Origin: Bacteroidota bacterium
Lineage (GTDB): Bacteria > Bacteroidota > Bacteroidia > B-17B0 > Aurantibacillaceae
Assembly: GCA_021155905.1 (NCBI GenBank)
Contig: JAJNBG010000023.1
Span: forward strand, 1-63,590
Reading direction: 5' to 3'
DNA: 63,590 nucleotides
Below the pieces are notes generated by a model. That model ran no database searches, was not told where the DNA came from, and was given only the letters and a program-made list of their open reading frames with translations. The translations under genes were made by a program, and so were the position numbers. Positions within the stretch are counted from its first letter, which is position 1, and every line of letters begins with the position of its first letter. This document shows, piece by piece, positions 16,133 through 26,600 of this stretch.

Positions 16133-19069
16133 ATGAGGAGGTTCATTTATTTTTTAGTTTTCGCTGTTCTATTTTTTTCTCAGGGCTTTTTTGCACAGAT
16201 ACCACACGCGAAGTTTGTTAATCCGTTTGTCGGGACAGGTGGTGCAGGTCATACATTTCCCGGAGCAGTGGTTCCATTCGGAATGGTACAATTAAGCCCG
16301 GACACAAGGGTAGACGGAAGCTGGGAAGGTTGCAGTGGATACCATTATTCCGATTCTGTTATTTACGGTTTCTCGCATACTCACTTAAGTGGTACCGGGG
16401 TAAGTGATTACGGCGACATCCTGATTATGCCGACCCTTGGTGAAACCGGATTTAAGAATAAAGAATACGCCTCCAAATTTTCTCATTTAAAAGAAAAAGC
16501 CGGGGCAGGCTATTATCAGGTTCGATTGAATAACGGCATTGATGTTCAATTAACAGCCACACAAAGAACGGGAATTCATCAGTACACATTTCCAAAAGGA
16601 GAAAAAGCGACGATCGTCATTGATCTTCTGCACCGTGATAAAACCTTACACAGTCAGTTTAAATTGATAGACAGCGTGACCGCTGTTGGCAGCAGGATCA
16701 GTGAAGGCTGGGCGAACGAACAGCATGTTTATTTTATCATGAAATTCAATAAACCGGTTACAATAAAAAAAATATCCACAGTCCATCTTCCAGGTAAAAA
16801 ACCAAATGAAGAATTAGAAAAAACAGAAGCGGCTATTTTACAATTTGACAATAGCGACCATAAACCTTTAATGATCAAAGTGGGGATCTCACAAACCGGT
16901 ATTGAGGGGGCTACAAAAAATTTAGCAGCTGAAGCCAGGCACTGGGACTTTGAGAAATACAAGCTGGATGCTGAAAAAAACTGGGAAAAAGAATTGTCCA
17001 AAATTGATATCTCTACGAAAGATGCGGAAAAAGCAACCGTGTTTTATACCGCTTTATACCATTGTCTCATTCATCCTTCCCTGGCAGGCGATGTCGATGG
17101 AAAGTATCGGGGACGTGATCATAAGATTCACACGGCAGTTGGGTTTACACCTTACACGGTATTTTCTTTATGGGATACCTTCAGGGCTTTACACCCCCTA
17201 TTCACCATCATCGAACAAAAAAGAACTGCTGATATCGTTCATTCGTTTTTACATCAATACAAGGAAAGCGGTCGCTTACCTGTATGGGAATTATCTGCCA
17301 ACGAAACCAATTGCATGATTGGTTTTCACAGCGTTTCAGTAATTGCGGATGCCATCACCAAAAACATTAATGGTTTTGATAAAAATGCTATTTACGAAGC
17401 AATGGTAGCTACATCTAATGATAAAGGGTTTGGTATTCCCGTATTTAATCAAAACAATTGTTTACAAATGGAGGATGAATCCGAGAGTGTTTCAAAAACA
17501 TTAGAATATGCTTACGACAATTGGTGTATTGCCCAGGTATCTAAAAAATTGAATAAAAAGAAGGACTATGAGCTATTTATAAAAAGAGCACAGGCCTATA
17601 AAAATGTTTACGATAAACAAACAGGATTTATGCGGCCCCGTAAAAACGGGAACTGGCTATCGCCCTTTGATCCGCGGGAAGTCAATAATCATTTTACAGA
17701 AGCAAATAGCTGGCAATACAGTTTCTTTGCGCCACAGGATGTTACAGGCTTAATCATCTTAATGGGTGGAGAAAAAAAAATGGAACAAAAACTCGATGAA
17801 CTGTTTAAGACTTCGACGGAAACCACGGGCAGGACGCAGGTCGATATATCCGGCCTCATCGGACAATACGCTCATGGCAATGAACCGAGCCACCATATGA
17901 GTTACTTGTATAATTATATTGGAAAGCCGCATAAAACCCAGGAAAAAGTTTATCAGATCCTGACAGAGTTTTACAAAAATGACCCGGATGGCCTGATCGG
18001 TAACGAAGACTGCGGGCAGATGAGCGCCTGGTATGTACTGAGTTCGATGGGCATTTACCAGGTATGCCCGGGTAAATCAGAATATACAATTGGTTTTCCA
18101 TTGTACGATAATGTGAAGATTCATTTGGAGAATGGAAAAACGTTTGAAATAAGCAGACAAAATCCCTCACCAGGCTTTCAATATATTCAATCATCCCTAT
18201 TAAACGGAAAGGTAATCAACAGTTCTTCATTAATGTATCAGACTATTGTAAACGGTGGGAAATTAGAGTTTATCATGCAGGAAAAATTAGACGATAAAAA
18301 CCTTTTCGGAAAATCTGACTTATTGAGACCTTCCACTTCCATCAGTGATAAACCCATTATTCCTATCCCGGTCATCATCTCACCCGGCAAATTAACGGAA
18401 ACATCCAAAACCATCAGCATAGAACATCCGGACAATAAAGTCACAATGGTATATACCTTAGATGGATCTGAACCTAGCCTCAACTCTAAAATATACACCG
18501 GCTCCTTTACCTGCGATTCATCAACAGTTATAAAAGCAAAGGCAGTACTAAAGAATGAGAGCAGTAATACGGTGACATCCCATCTTTACAAAAAGCCAAA
18601 TACCTGGACCATTGCATTACATAGTGAATATTCAAAGCAATATGATGCCGGAGGTGATGATGGAATCATCGACGGGCAACATGGTACCACTAACTGGAGA
18701 AGCGGAGGATGGCAGGGCTACCAGGGCAAAGATTTCAGTTGCATTGTCGATTTAGGAAAACCTATGCCGATCCAATTTGTGAACACCAGCTTCCTGCAGG
18801 ATTCACGTTCGTGGATTCTTTTCCCAAAGCTCGTCGAATATTCTGTTTCAGAAGATGGGCTCAGCTACATGCCTTTCGGGACAATAGAGAACGGCGTGCC
18901 TGCCGACGATTATTCTCCGCAGATGCGCACTTTTTTTCAAAAGAACACCGATCAAATTAACGTCAGGTTCATTAAAATAAAAGCCACTAATTACGGTAAA
19001 TTACCAGACTGGCATCAGGGAAGAGGTGGTGACGCCTTTATTTTTATTGATGAAATTGAGGCCAGATAA
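16133..19069 (+). CDS. GH92 alpha-1,2-mannosidase with C-terminal hexosaminidase-C and F5/8 type C domains
   Basis: Secreted 978-aa exo-mannosidase. After the signal peptide (cleavage near FFAQ, residue 22) the GH92 core starts with VNPFVGTGGAGHTFPGA and continues to about 730, with GFSHTHLSGTG, VWELSANETNCMIG, GNEPSHHMSYLYN and NEDCGQMSAWYVLSSMG, the usual catalytic-cleft signatures. Next comes a chitobiase/hexosaminidase C-terminal-like sandwich (YTLDGSEPSLNSKIY near 770) and a discoidin-like F5/8 type C domain (about 840-978), probably for glycan binding. No T9SS tail is seen. It trims terminal mannose from N-glycans, consistent with the neighbouring asparaginase and transporter. Confidence 0.94.
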   Translation: MRRFIYFLVFAVLFFSQGFFAQIPHAKFVNPFVGTGGAGHTFPGAVVPFGMVQLSPDTRVDGSWEGCSGYHYSDSVIYGFSHTHLSGTGVSDYGDILIMPTLGETGFKNKEYASKFSHLKEKAGAGYYQVRLNNGIDVQLTATQRTGIHQYTFPKGEKATIVIDLLHRDKTLHSQFKLIDSVTAVGSRISEGWANEQHVYFIMKFNKPVTIKKISTVHLPGKKPNEELEKTEAAILQFDNSDHKPLMIKVGISQTGIEGATKNLAAEARHWDFEKYKLDAEKNWEKELSKIDISTKDAEKATVFYTALYHCLIHPSLAGDVDGKYRGRDHKIHTAVGFTPYTVFSLWDTFRALHPLFTIIEQKRTADIVHSFLHQYKESGRLPVWELSANETNCMIGFHSVSVIADAITKNINGFDKNAIYEAMVATSNDKGFGIPVFNQNNCLQMEDESESVSKTLEYAYDNWCIAQVSKKLNKKKDYELFIKRAQAYKNVYDKQTGFMRPRKNGNWLSPFDPREVNNHFTEANSWQYSFFAPQDVTGLIILMGGEKKMEQKLDELFKTSTETTGRTQVDISGLIGQYAHGNEPSHHMSYLYNYIGKPHKTQEKVYQILTEFYKNDPDGLIGNEDCGQMSAWYVLSSMGIYQVCPGKSEYTIGFPLYDNVKIHLENGKTFEISRQNPSPGFQYIQSSLLNGKVINSSSLMYQTIVNGGKLEFIMQEKLDDKNLFGKSDLLRPSTSISDKPIIPIPVIISPGKLTETSKTISIEHPDNKVTMVYTLDGSEPSLNSKIYTGSFTCDSSTVIKAKAVLKNESSNTVTSHLYKKPNTWTIALHSEYSKQYDAGGDDGIIDGQHGTTNWRSGGWQGYQGKDFSCIVDLGKPMPIQFVNTSFLQDSRSWILFPKLVEYSVSEDGLSYMPFGTIENGVPADDYSPQMRTFFQKNTDQINVRFIKIKATNYGKLPDWHQGRGGDAFIFIDEIEAR

Positions 19070-19089
19070 ATAGGTTTTATCGAAAAATA

Positions 19090-19134
19090 ATTTTTAATTA
19101 GCATGATGAAACAAACTGTCATTTAATTAAAAAT
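19090..19134. terminator. AT-rich inverted repeat after the GH92 gene
   Basis: Arms ATTTTTAATTA (19090-19100) and TAATTAAAAAT (19124-19134) are perfect reverse complements around a 23-base centre that has a further ATGA/TCAT pairing. It lies 21 bp after the mannosidase stop and before the next gene. The stem is A/T only, so termination strength is doubtful. Confidence 0.35.
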
Positions 19135-19171
19135 GGCAGGCACCCTGATAATAAAAAAATTGAATTCCTTA

Positions 19172-20398
19172 ATGAAACGCATAATCCTGGCCTTTATTTT
19201 TATTTCTTCATTTTGCTCTGCACAGCTTAAACAGGGAATCTGGCGTGGTGTCCTAAGCTTAAATCCCCAGAAACAACTGGAACTACCTTTTAATTTTGAA
19301 ATCAAAACCATCAAAGGTAAACACCAATTAATTATCCATAATGCACAGGAACGAATTGTGGTGGACGAAACAATTTTAAAAAAGGATTCCTTCAATTTTA
19401 AAATGCCCATTTTTGATACGGAATTTCGTACCCGGGTCATTGGAGATACTGCCTTGACAGGTGTGTGGATCAATCATACGAAAAAAGAAAACAATACCAT
19501 TGCTTTCACTGCCGAATATGGTAACAGCATGCGTTTTCCCTTTGTACCCGGAAAAGCAAATAACTTTTATGATGGAAGATGGGAAGTAACATTCAGTCAT
19601 GGGCAAGCAGATAGTTCCAAAGCCATTGGATTATTTAAAAATGTAAATGGCAGTGCTTACATTCATGGCACCTTTTTAACCGAGACAGGCGACTATCGTT
19701 TTCTCGAAGGGATGATACATAGTGGCAAGCTGTATCTCAGTTGTTTTGACGGTTCTCATGCTTTTTTATTTATAGCGGAGAACAATGGTGAAGAGATCAA
19801 TAAAGCAGATTTTTATTCAGGAGCTACCGGTCATGATGACTGGGTAGGCAAACGCAATAATTCCTTTGAATTACAGGATCCGGAAAGCTTAACTTATTTA
19901 AAGGACCCTAACCAAAAGATTGAATTTTCATTTTACAACGCAAAAAATCAGAAGATCAGTTTAAGCGACGCGAAGTATAAAAACAAGGTCGTGATCGTAC
20001 AGGTGATGGGAAGCTGGTGCCCGAACTGCATGGATGAGAGTGCTTACTTATCAGACGTTTACAAACGTTATAGCAAAAAAGGATTGGAAGTTATTGCTTT
20101 GGCTTATGAACGGACAACTGATAAAGAACGTGCGAAAACAAACTTAACTCGGCTCACTAAACGTTTTAATATCGGTTACGAAATTTTACTCACCGGATTC
20201 ACGGGGAAAGAAAAAGCTTCTGAAAGTCTGCCGTTTTTAAATAAGGTGATGGCTTTTCCAACGACCATCATTTTAGACAAACAACATAAGGTCCATACTA
20301 TTTACACCGGGTTTAGTGGTCCTGCCACGGGTAAGGCTTACGAGGAGTACACTCTTAAGACAGAGAAGCTGATCAGTGAGTTGCTTACCAAAAAATAA
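19172..20398 (+). CDS. TlpA-family thiol-disulfide oxidoreductase with a large N-terminal domain
   Basis: The start at 19172 gives a good signal peptide (MKRIILAFIFISSFCSAQ); an in-frame ATG at 19133 would place 13 extra residues before it and overlaps the inverted repeat. The 408-aa product has an N-terminal beta-rich region of about 240 residues that I cannot assign, then a thioredoxin-like TlpA domain with the redox motif WCPNC near residue 283 and the cis-Pro region MAFPTTIILDKQ near 360. It should act in the periplasm on protein disulfides. It is the next plus-strand gene after the GH92 mannosidase, but may have its own transcript. Confidence 0.85.
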   Translation: MKRIILAFIFISSFCSAQLKQGIWRGVLSLNPQKQLELPFNFEIKTIKGKHQLIIHNAQERIVVDETILKKDSFNFKMPIFDTEFRTRVIGDTALTGVWINHTKKENNTIAFTAEYGNSMRFPFVPGKANNFYDGRWEVTFSHGQADSSKAIGLFKNVNGSAYIHGTFLTETGDYRFLEGMIHSGKLYLSCFDGSHAFLFIAENNGEEINKADFYSGATGHDDWVGKRNNSFELQDPESLTYLKDPNQKIEFSFYNAKNQKISLSDAKYKNKVVIVQVMGSWCPNCMDESAYLSDVYKRYSKKGLEVIALAYERTTDKERAKTNLTRLTKRFNIGYEILLTGFTGKEKASESLPFLNKVMAFPTTIILDKQHKVHTIYTGFSGPATGKAYEEYTLKTEKLISELLTKK

Positions 20399-20461
20399 AC
20401 ATAATTATATCTCAGCAAACAAAAATTAATTTGTGCTAAAAACTGCTTTAACGGTAGTGCT

Positions 20462-20480
20462 AAGTTTAAAAATTAAACTT
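20462..20480. promoter_or_regulatory. Perfect palindrome upstream of a lipoprotein gene
   Basis: AAGTTTAA and TTAAACTT flank three A's, a perfect 8-bp dyad centred 39 bp before the ATG at 20510. Its place in the promoter region suggests an operator, but AT-rich chance dyads are common. Confidence 0.25.
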
Positions 20481-20509
20481 TTATTTGATGTTAATTAAAA
20501 TTTATAATT

Positions 20510-21274
20510 ATGAAAACAAAAGGAATTATTTTGCCACTATTATTCATTTCAATTTTTCTGACGTTTAATGCCTGTAAGAAAAAAGACAATTCCTCTCCTG
20601 AGCCTGATAATACGACCAATACACCGACTACTCAAACCGGAAACTACGCGGTATTTGCAAGCAGAAAACAGGCGATCATCACCTCGACGCTAATAAGTTC
20701 CTTAGATAATTTTAGCACGGCCTATGCATCCAGTTCTACCCTGATCAATAATAGCCCAACGGTTGGCTCCTTATTAGACATGGGCGCTATGAATTTAAAC
20801 GGAACTATCTTTCAAAAAAACGCCTATTCGGTTGCCAATATGTATGGTGATAGTACTTCTTCAACCTTTAATACTCCGCATAACTGGATCATTAGTGGAA
20901 CATCCGCAGTACCTGGCTTCAGCTACTCAAATACCAATCCCTATCCTACTTACACGGGTTACACAGCTATTGCTGACTCTTTCATTGTATCAGGAAACAT
21001 CACAATTCCCTTAACGAATTATAGTGGCTCTGATGAAATAGAAACCTATTTTGTTACTTCTACGAATCCTGTTGCTAATACGTCGATCCAAAACATCACT
21101 GGATCACCTGCTTCTATAAATTTCACCAGCACTGACTTATCAATTATTGGCGTGAATTCAAATGTGTCCCTAGTGATTAATTTCTATAAAAATAATATTC
21201 AAACGATAAATGGCAAGTCCTACAACTTCAGAACTGGTTACGGGATTATTAAATCGAACATTAAGTTTAGATAA
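20510..21274 (+). CDS. Lipoprotein of unknown function
   Basis: A 254-aa protein with a type II signal peptide: lipobox FNAC near residue 22 directly followed by KKKDNSS, then a Ser/Thr/Pro-rich linker (about 28-45). The body is rich in Ser, Thr, Asn and Tyr and predicted all-beta, with no catalytic pattern I can name. Lipid anchoring to the outer membrane is likely. It is followed by a broken lipoprotein gene on the same strand. Confidence 0.7.
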   Translation: MKTKGIILPLLFISIFLTFNACKKKDNSSPEPDNTTNTPTTQTGNYAVFASRKQAIITSTLISSLDNFSTAYASSSTLINNSPTVGSLLDMGAMNLNGTIFQKNAYSVANMYGDSTSSTFNTPHNWIISGTSAVPGFSYSNTNPYPTYTGYTAIADSFIVSGNITIPLTNYSGSDEIETYFVTSTNPVANTSIQNITGSPASINFTSTDLSIIGVNSNVSLVINFYKNNIQTINGKSYNFRTGYGIIKSNIKFR

Positions 21275-21295
21275 TTGTTTAAGGCTTAAGGTTAA

Positions 21296-21617
21296 ATGAT
21301 CAAATTAATAAAATATATTCTGATAACATTCGTAGTGGCCGGTTGTTACAAAAAGCCTGTTTGTAAAGGAACAGTCTATTCAAAACACGGAATTCCTTTA
21401 TCAGGTATCGATGTGACATTAACAGCAACAACAGAACACAATTGGGTGATTGGATCGTAGCCACTACTGATAAAAGAGGTGTCTATTGCTTCGAATTCAA
21501 AATGAAAAGACATAATCAGTATTATGTAAGATGTGTAAGTGATAGCGGGACGGGATAGCTCTTGGGGCAAACTTAAATGATACAAAGTTTAATCAAATAG
21601 ACTTGTACCTTCAGTAA
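21296..21617 (+). pseudogene. Frameshifted lipoprotein with carboxypeptidase-regulatory-like domain
   Basis: Three reading frames in series read as one protein. Frame 1 (21296-21460) encodes a signal with lipobox VAGC at residues 14-17, then CKGTVYSKHGIPLSGIDV, the typical first strands of a carboxypeptidase-regulatory-like (CarboxypepD_reg) sandwich. Frame 2 (about 21448-21558) continues DWIVATTDKRGVYCFEFKM, and frame 3 (about 21552-21617) ends GANLNDTKFNQIDLYLQ then stop. Both junctions are at or near runs of GGG, so they may be sequencing or assembly indels instead of true mutations. If repaired, the protein would have about 106 residues. Confidence 0.65.
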
Positions 21618-21742
21618 CGTAACAGTGATGAGATCTATTACGTTATTAGTTTGTTTTCCACATAACACAAATAGTATTTTTCCGTGGTCATTAATTTCTT
21701 AGAAAATCTAAATTAAGTACACAAAACCTGAAAAAGTTCAAT

Positions 21743-22942
21743 TTAGTAAAACAAATTATTATAAGGGAAACGGATCACATGGACTTTTTTCACTGTATCA
21801 TACACCAGTTTTTTAAAGTCCGCAATATTCTCTTTGTTTTTGGCGCTAATGTAAACGCAGGTTTGATCCAGGTTAGTCATCCAGGTTTTCTTTAATTCCT
21901 CCAGCGATAAATTTTCGCGGGTAACCGGCGTCAAATCGTCCTCATCTTTTTTCACATATTTAAAAGCGTCGATCTTATTGAATACCAAAATCGTTTCCTT
22001 ATCACCCGCTCCAATATCAATCAGCGTCTGGCGCACCACATTGATGTGATCTTCAAAGTTAGGATGGGAGATATCAACTACATGCAATAAAATATCTGCT
22101 TCACGCACTTCATCCAACGTGCTCTTAAAACTTTCCACTAATTGAGTTGGTAATTTCCGGATAAACCCAACCGTATCCGTTAACAGGAAAAATAAATTAT
22201 CAATGGTAACTTTTCTCACCGTTGTGTCCAACGTTGCAAATAACTTGTTCTCAGCAAACACTTCACTCTTACTGATCATATTCATGATCGTGGATTTACC
22301 GGCATTGGTATATCCTACCAAAGCTACCCTCACAAATTCTCCACGGTTCTTTCGCTGCGTAGCCATCTGTTTATCAATGACTTTGAGGTCTTCTTTTAAC
22401 TGAGCAATTCTATCACGGGCAATCCGCCTGTCTGTTTCAATTTCTTTCTCCCCTGCTCCGCCACGGGTTCCGGTTCCCCCACGCTGACGCTCTAAGTGTG
22501 TCCACATCCCTGTTAAACGTGGTAGTAAGTATTGGTATTGCGCCAACTGCACCTGTGTTTTGGCATGGGCCGTTTGGGCACGTTGCGAAAATATTTCAAG
22601 AATCAAAGTGGTACGGTCCAGTATTTTGACGCCTAATTCTTTTTCTAAATTTCGTTGCTGGGAAGGTGATAATTCATCGTCAAAAATAACGACGGAGATC
22701 TTATTTTCTTTAATAAAAGTCTTTACATCACTTAATTTTCCTTTGCCAATAAACGTTGCTTTATCCGGCCTTTCCAGTTTTTGTGTAAATATTTTTTTAG
22801 TCTGAACCCCATAAGTCTCCGCTAAAAAAGCCAGCTCGTCCAGGTACTCAAAGGCAAGCTCTTCATTTTGCTTTTTATTAATCACGCCGATTAAAACGGC
22901 AGTAGGAATTAATATTTCTGTTGAATGCGTTTCTGGTTTCAA
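21743..22942 (-). CDS. hflX: GTPase HflX
   Basis: Ribosome-associated GTPase that splits stalled 70S ribosomes under stress. The 399-aa product has the N-terminal HflX domain (about 10-190, including SPSQQRNLEKELGVKILDRT and the RRGGTGTRGGAGEKEIETDRR-like glycine-rich linker), the P-loop GYTNAGKSTIMN near 210, the switch DTVGFIRKLP near 260 and NKID near 325. It begins 4 bases after the SirB-cytochrome gene, so both are probably cotranscribed from the right. Confidence 0.95.
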   Translation of the reverse strand: MKPETHSTEILIPTAVLIGVINKKQNEELAFEYLDELAFLAETYGVQTKKIFTQKLERPDKATFIGKGKLSDVKTFIKENKISVVIFDDELSPSQQRNLEKELGVKILDRTTLILEIFSQRAQTAHAKTQVQLAQYQYLLPRLTGMWTHLERQRGGTGTRGGAGEKEIETDRRIARDRIAQLKEDLKVIDKQMATQRKNRGEFVRVALVGYTNAGKSTIMNMISKSEVFAENKLFATLDTTVRKVTIDNLFFLLTDTVGFIRKLPTQLVESFKSTLDEVREADILLHVVDISHPNFEDHINVVRQTLIDIGAGDKETILVFNKIDAFKYVKKDEDDLTPVTRENLSLEELKKTWMTNLDQTCVYISAKNKENIADFKKLVYDTVKKVHVIRFPYNNLFY

Positions 22943-22946
22943 TGTA

Positions 22947-23552
22947 TTATTTCCCCTTTAAATCGGTTTCTATATAAACAGCTACAGCTTCAATTTGCCC
23001 GGGAGATAAAACCCCTTTGTATGATGCCATGGAATTTTTACCTTCGGTAATAATGGTTACGATACCCATATGGTCCAATTGTGTCATAGACAGGTCCTTC
23101 GCCCCGCTCATGGCTAATTTACCATCATTACCGTGACATAAGGTACATTTCTCTTCATAAATTTCCTTGCCCATTTTGGCAACAATAGTTCCTCCGGATT
23201 TATCTTTTTTCACTTTCTGAGCAATCCCAAAAGACACGACAATTAGGAAAAAAGATAAGGTAGCCAGAACTTTGTTTTTCTTTTTGTATCCAATAACGGC
23301 CAGGGGAATAGACAAAACAACCAATCCTATTTTGACATACATTAAATTTGGTATCTGCGGCATTTGTGTCATTAAAAAGATGCCGGTTGCCAAAAAACCA
23401 AAACTCACAATCATTTCCAGCACTTTGGTCTTCTTCTTAAATTTCTCCAACAGCTCATCACGATCACTTAAAAGCAATATCGTTTTTACCATATAGATCA
23501 ATGTGAAAAGCACTACAAATAAGTAATGAGAATGTAACATGCCTGTTGCCAT
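22947..23552 (-). CDS. SirB-like membrane domain fused to a c-type cytochrome
   Basis: A 201-aa protein in two parts. Residues 1-118 hold four hydrophobic helices separated by short Lys-rich loops (LFVVLFTLIYMVKTILLL; IVSFGFLATGIFLM), resembling the SirB/invasion-expression-up-regulator family. Residues 125-201 form a mono-haem cytochrome c with GKEIYEEKCTLCHG (CxxCH near 136) and a later Met (NSMASYKGVLSP) as likely sixth ligand. The haem domain would face the periplasm. A role in electron transfer is inferred; the partner is not known. It is followed by hflX after 4 bases. Confidence 0.8.
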   Translation of the reverse strand: MATGMLHSHYLFVVLFTLIYMVKTILLLSDRDELLEKFKKKTKVLEMIVSFGFLATGIFLMTQMPQIPNLMYVKIGLVVLSIPLAVIGYKKKNKVLATLSFFLIVVSFGIAQKVKKDKSGGTIVAKMGKEIYEEKCTLCHGNDGKLAMSGAKDLSMTQLDHMGIVTIITEGKNSMASYKGVLSPGQIEAVAVYIETDLKGK

Positions 23553-23635
23553 AGTTGTAAATTAATTGACTCAAATTTAACAAATTATCTTTGATTAAAT
23601 ACGGGAATGTAGTTTTTATACGTATGTGATAATGT

Positions 23636-23643
23636 TATATTTG
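23636..23643 (+). promoter_or_regulatory. -7 promoter element of the amidohydrolase gene
   Basis: TATATTTG, a perfect TAnnTTTG, ends 13 bases upstream of the ATG at 23657. No -33 TTG at the right spacing. Confidence 0.5.
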
Positions 23644-23656
23644 TTTTAATAAATCT

Positions 23657-26600
23657 ATGGCTATGTATAAACTTTTTTCTCTTTTTGTTTCCATTTTTCT
23701 CATTTCAAATAGTGCGTTGTGTCAGACAACATTTCCTGTAAATGGCGCTCCAAATAACAGCCATACCATTTATGCCTTCACCAATTGCGTGTTACACGTT
23801 GATGCAGATCTGACCATTAACAATGCCACATTGCTTATCCAGGACGGTAAAGTTCTGCGTAGCGGAGAGAAACTGGAAGTCCCAAAAGACGCCGTTCAAA
23901 CTGACCTCAAAGGAAAACACATTTACCCGGCGTTCATTGATTTATACAGCGATTATGGAATGCCTGAAGTTAAGCGAACCGATATTTCCGACATGCCAAA
24001 AAAAGGCGCATATGGCTGGAACCAGGCCATTAAAAGTGAAGCCGAAGCACATCGTTTATTTCTGCATAACCAGCAAAAAGCAGATGAATTAAGGAAACTT
24101 GGTTTCGGCTCTGTGCTAACGGTTCAAAAGGATGGTATTGTGAGAGGAAGCGGTGCATTGGTAAACCTCACCTCCTTAAAAGAAAATGAAAGTATCATCA
24201 AAGACAGGGCGGCAGGATTTTATTCTTTCAATAAAGGAAGCGCTCCTCAGGATTACCCTTCTTCATTAATGGGTGCCATCGCTTTGTTGCGTCAAACTTA
24301 TTACGATGCCGAATGGTATAAAAACAATCAATCAAAAACAGAATACAACATTTCTCTCGACGCCTTTAATAAATTACAGGAACTTCCGGCGATCTTTGAA
24401 GGCAATGATAAATTCAATGATCTTCGCGGGAAAAAAGTAGGTGAGGAATTTAAAGTAAAATACATTATCAAAGGCGGAGGCAACGAATACCAGCGCATCT
24501 ATGATATCCAAAATTCTGGTTCTCAGTTTATCATCCCGGTGAATTTTCCGGAGGCCATTGATGTGGAAGACCCTTATGACGCAGAACAGGCATCTTTAAC
24601 TGATTTAAAACACTGGGAAATGGCTCCGGCCAATTTAGCTGAACTTGAAAAAAACAACGTTCCATTTTGTATTACATCAGCCGACTTAAAAGATAAATCC
24701 AGCTTTTTGAAAAATCTTCGCAAAGCCATTAAACATGGATTAACTGAAAAAATGGCCTTACGTGCATTAACTTTTAATCCTGCCAGCTTTATTGGTGTTC
24801 AGGATAAAGTGGGAGCCTTGAGTCCGGGCAAGTATGCTAACTTCTTCATTTCCTCAACACCAATTTTCGAAGAAGAAGCTGTCATTTATGAAACCTGGAG
24901 CAACGGTATTAAACATGCCTATAGCGACCTGTCAGCAGCAAACATCGATGGTTCTTACCTGTTAAGTTACAACGCCAACACCTATAAGTTAACCATTAGC
25001 AAGGACCAGGAAAATTACTCAGGCTTAGTGCTTTTAAAAGACAGCATGAAAGCAAAAGCGAATGTGGCTTTTAAAAATAATTTACTGACCTTGAGTTTCC
25101 CATACGATTCCACGTTTGCCATTCGTTTCTCCGGTAATTACAATGAATCAGATAAGTCGTTTTCAGGTGCGGGTCAATATGCTGATGGTTCCTGGGTAAG
25201 TTTTAAACTCAATAAAACACCGGGAACGGATACGTCAAAAACCAAAACACCAAAGCCTGAGCCAAAAATAAATTACGGAAAAGTATTGTACCCATTCACC
25301 TCATATGGTGAAGCATTGAGTGATGGATCTATCAAAGACACCTGGCCTAAGTTTAAAAACCGTTATGATGGAATACTGATTCAACACACAACTATCTGGA
25401 CCAACGAAAAAGACTCCGTTTTAAAAGATCAGGACGTGTATTTGGTGAAAGGTAAAATTGAACGCATTGGATCAAATCTTGAAGTTCCAAAAACCGGGAA
25501 CATCAAAGTGATTGATGGTAAGGGCATGCATTTAACACCGGGCATCGTTGATGAGCATTCACACATTGCCTTGTTTAGCGTAAATGAAGGGGCAGAAGCC
25601 AGCTCTGCGGAAGTGAGAATGAGTGACGTGATTAATTCAGATGATATCAATATTTACCGCCAGTTATCCGGTGGGGTAACGACCGCGCAATTATTGCACG
25701 GATCGGCCAACCCTATTGGCGGACAAAGCTGCCTGATCAAACTAAGATGGGGGAAAAGTCCTGAAGAATTTAAATACGAAAACGCTCCCGGATTCATTAA
25801 ATTCGCTTTAGGAGAGAACGTAAAGCATTCTAACGGTTTAAACCCTGACCAGGTAAGGTTTCCTCAAACAAGAATGGGCGTTGAACAATTGTATTATGAT
25901 TATTTTACAAGGGCAACAGACTATAAAAAACAAATGGCGGATTTTTCAAAATTAACGCCTAAGCAAATTCAACAAAGCAAAACCGCAACTCCGCGAAGAA
26001 ACCTGGACTTAGAAGCCATCGCTGAAATTTTAGACAACAAGCGCTTTATTACCTGCCATAGTTATGTGCAGAGTGAAGTAAATATGCTGATGCACGTAGC
26101 TGATAGTATGAAATTCAAAATAAACACCTTCACGCATATTTTAGAAGGATATAAACTGGCGGATAAAATGAAAGCGCATGGTGCCAATGCTTCTACCTTT
26201 GCTGACTGGTGGGCGTATAAGCTGGAAGTCATGGATGCCATTCCATACAATGCTTCGATGCTAACCAAGTCCGGTGTGAACACTGCTATCAATTCGGATG
26301 ACGCAGAAATGGGAAGACGCTTGAACCAAGAAGCTGCCAAAACGATTAAATATGGTGGCTTAACAGAAGTGCAGGCTCTTAAATTAGTGACTTTGAATCC
26401 GGCAAAAATGTTACACATTGATGATAAAGTGGGAAGTATCAAAGTTGGCAAAGTGGCCGACCTGGTGTTATGGACCGATAATCCATTGAGTATTTACGCG
26501 AAGGTGAGCAAAACAATTATTGACGGACAGATCTACTATGATACAGACGAAGACGCTAAGCTTCGTGACGATATTAAAAAAGAGCGTGCACGCATCATCG

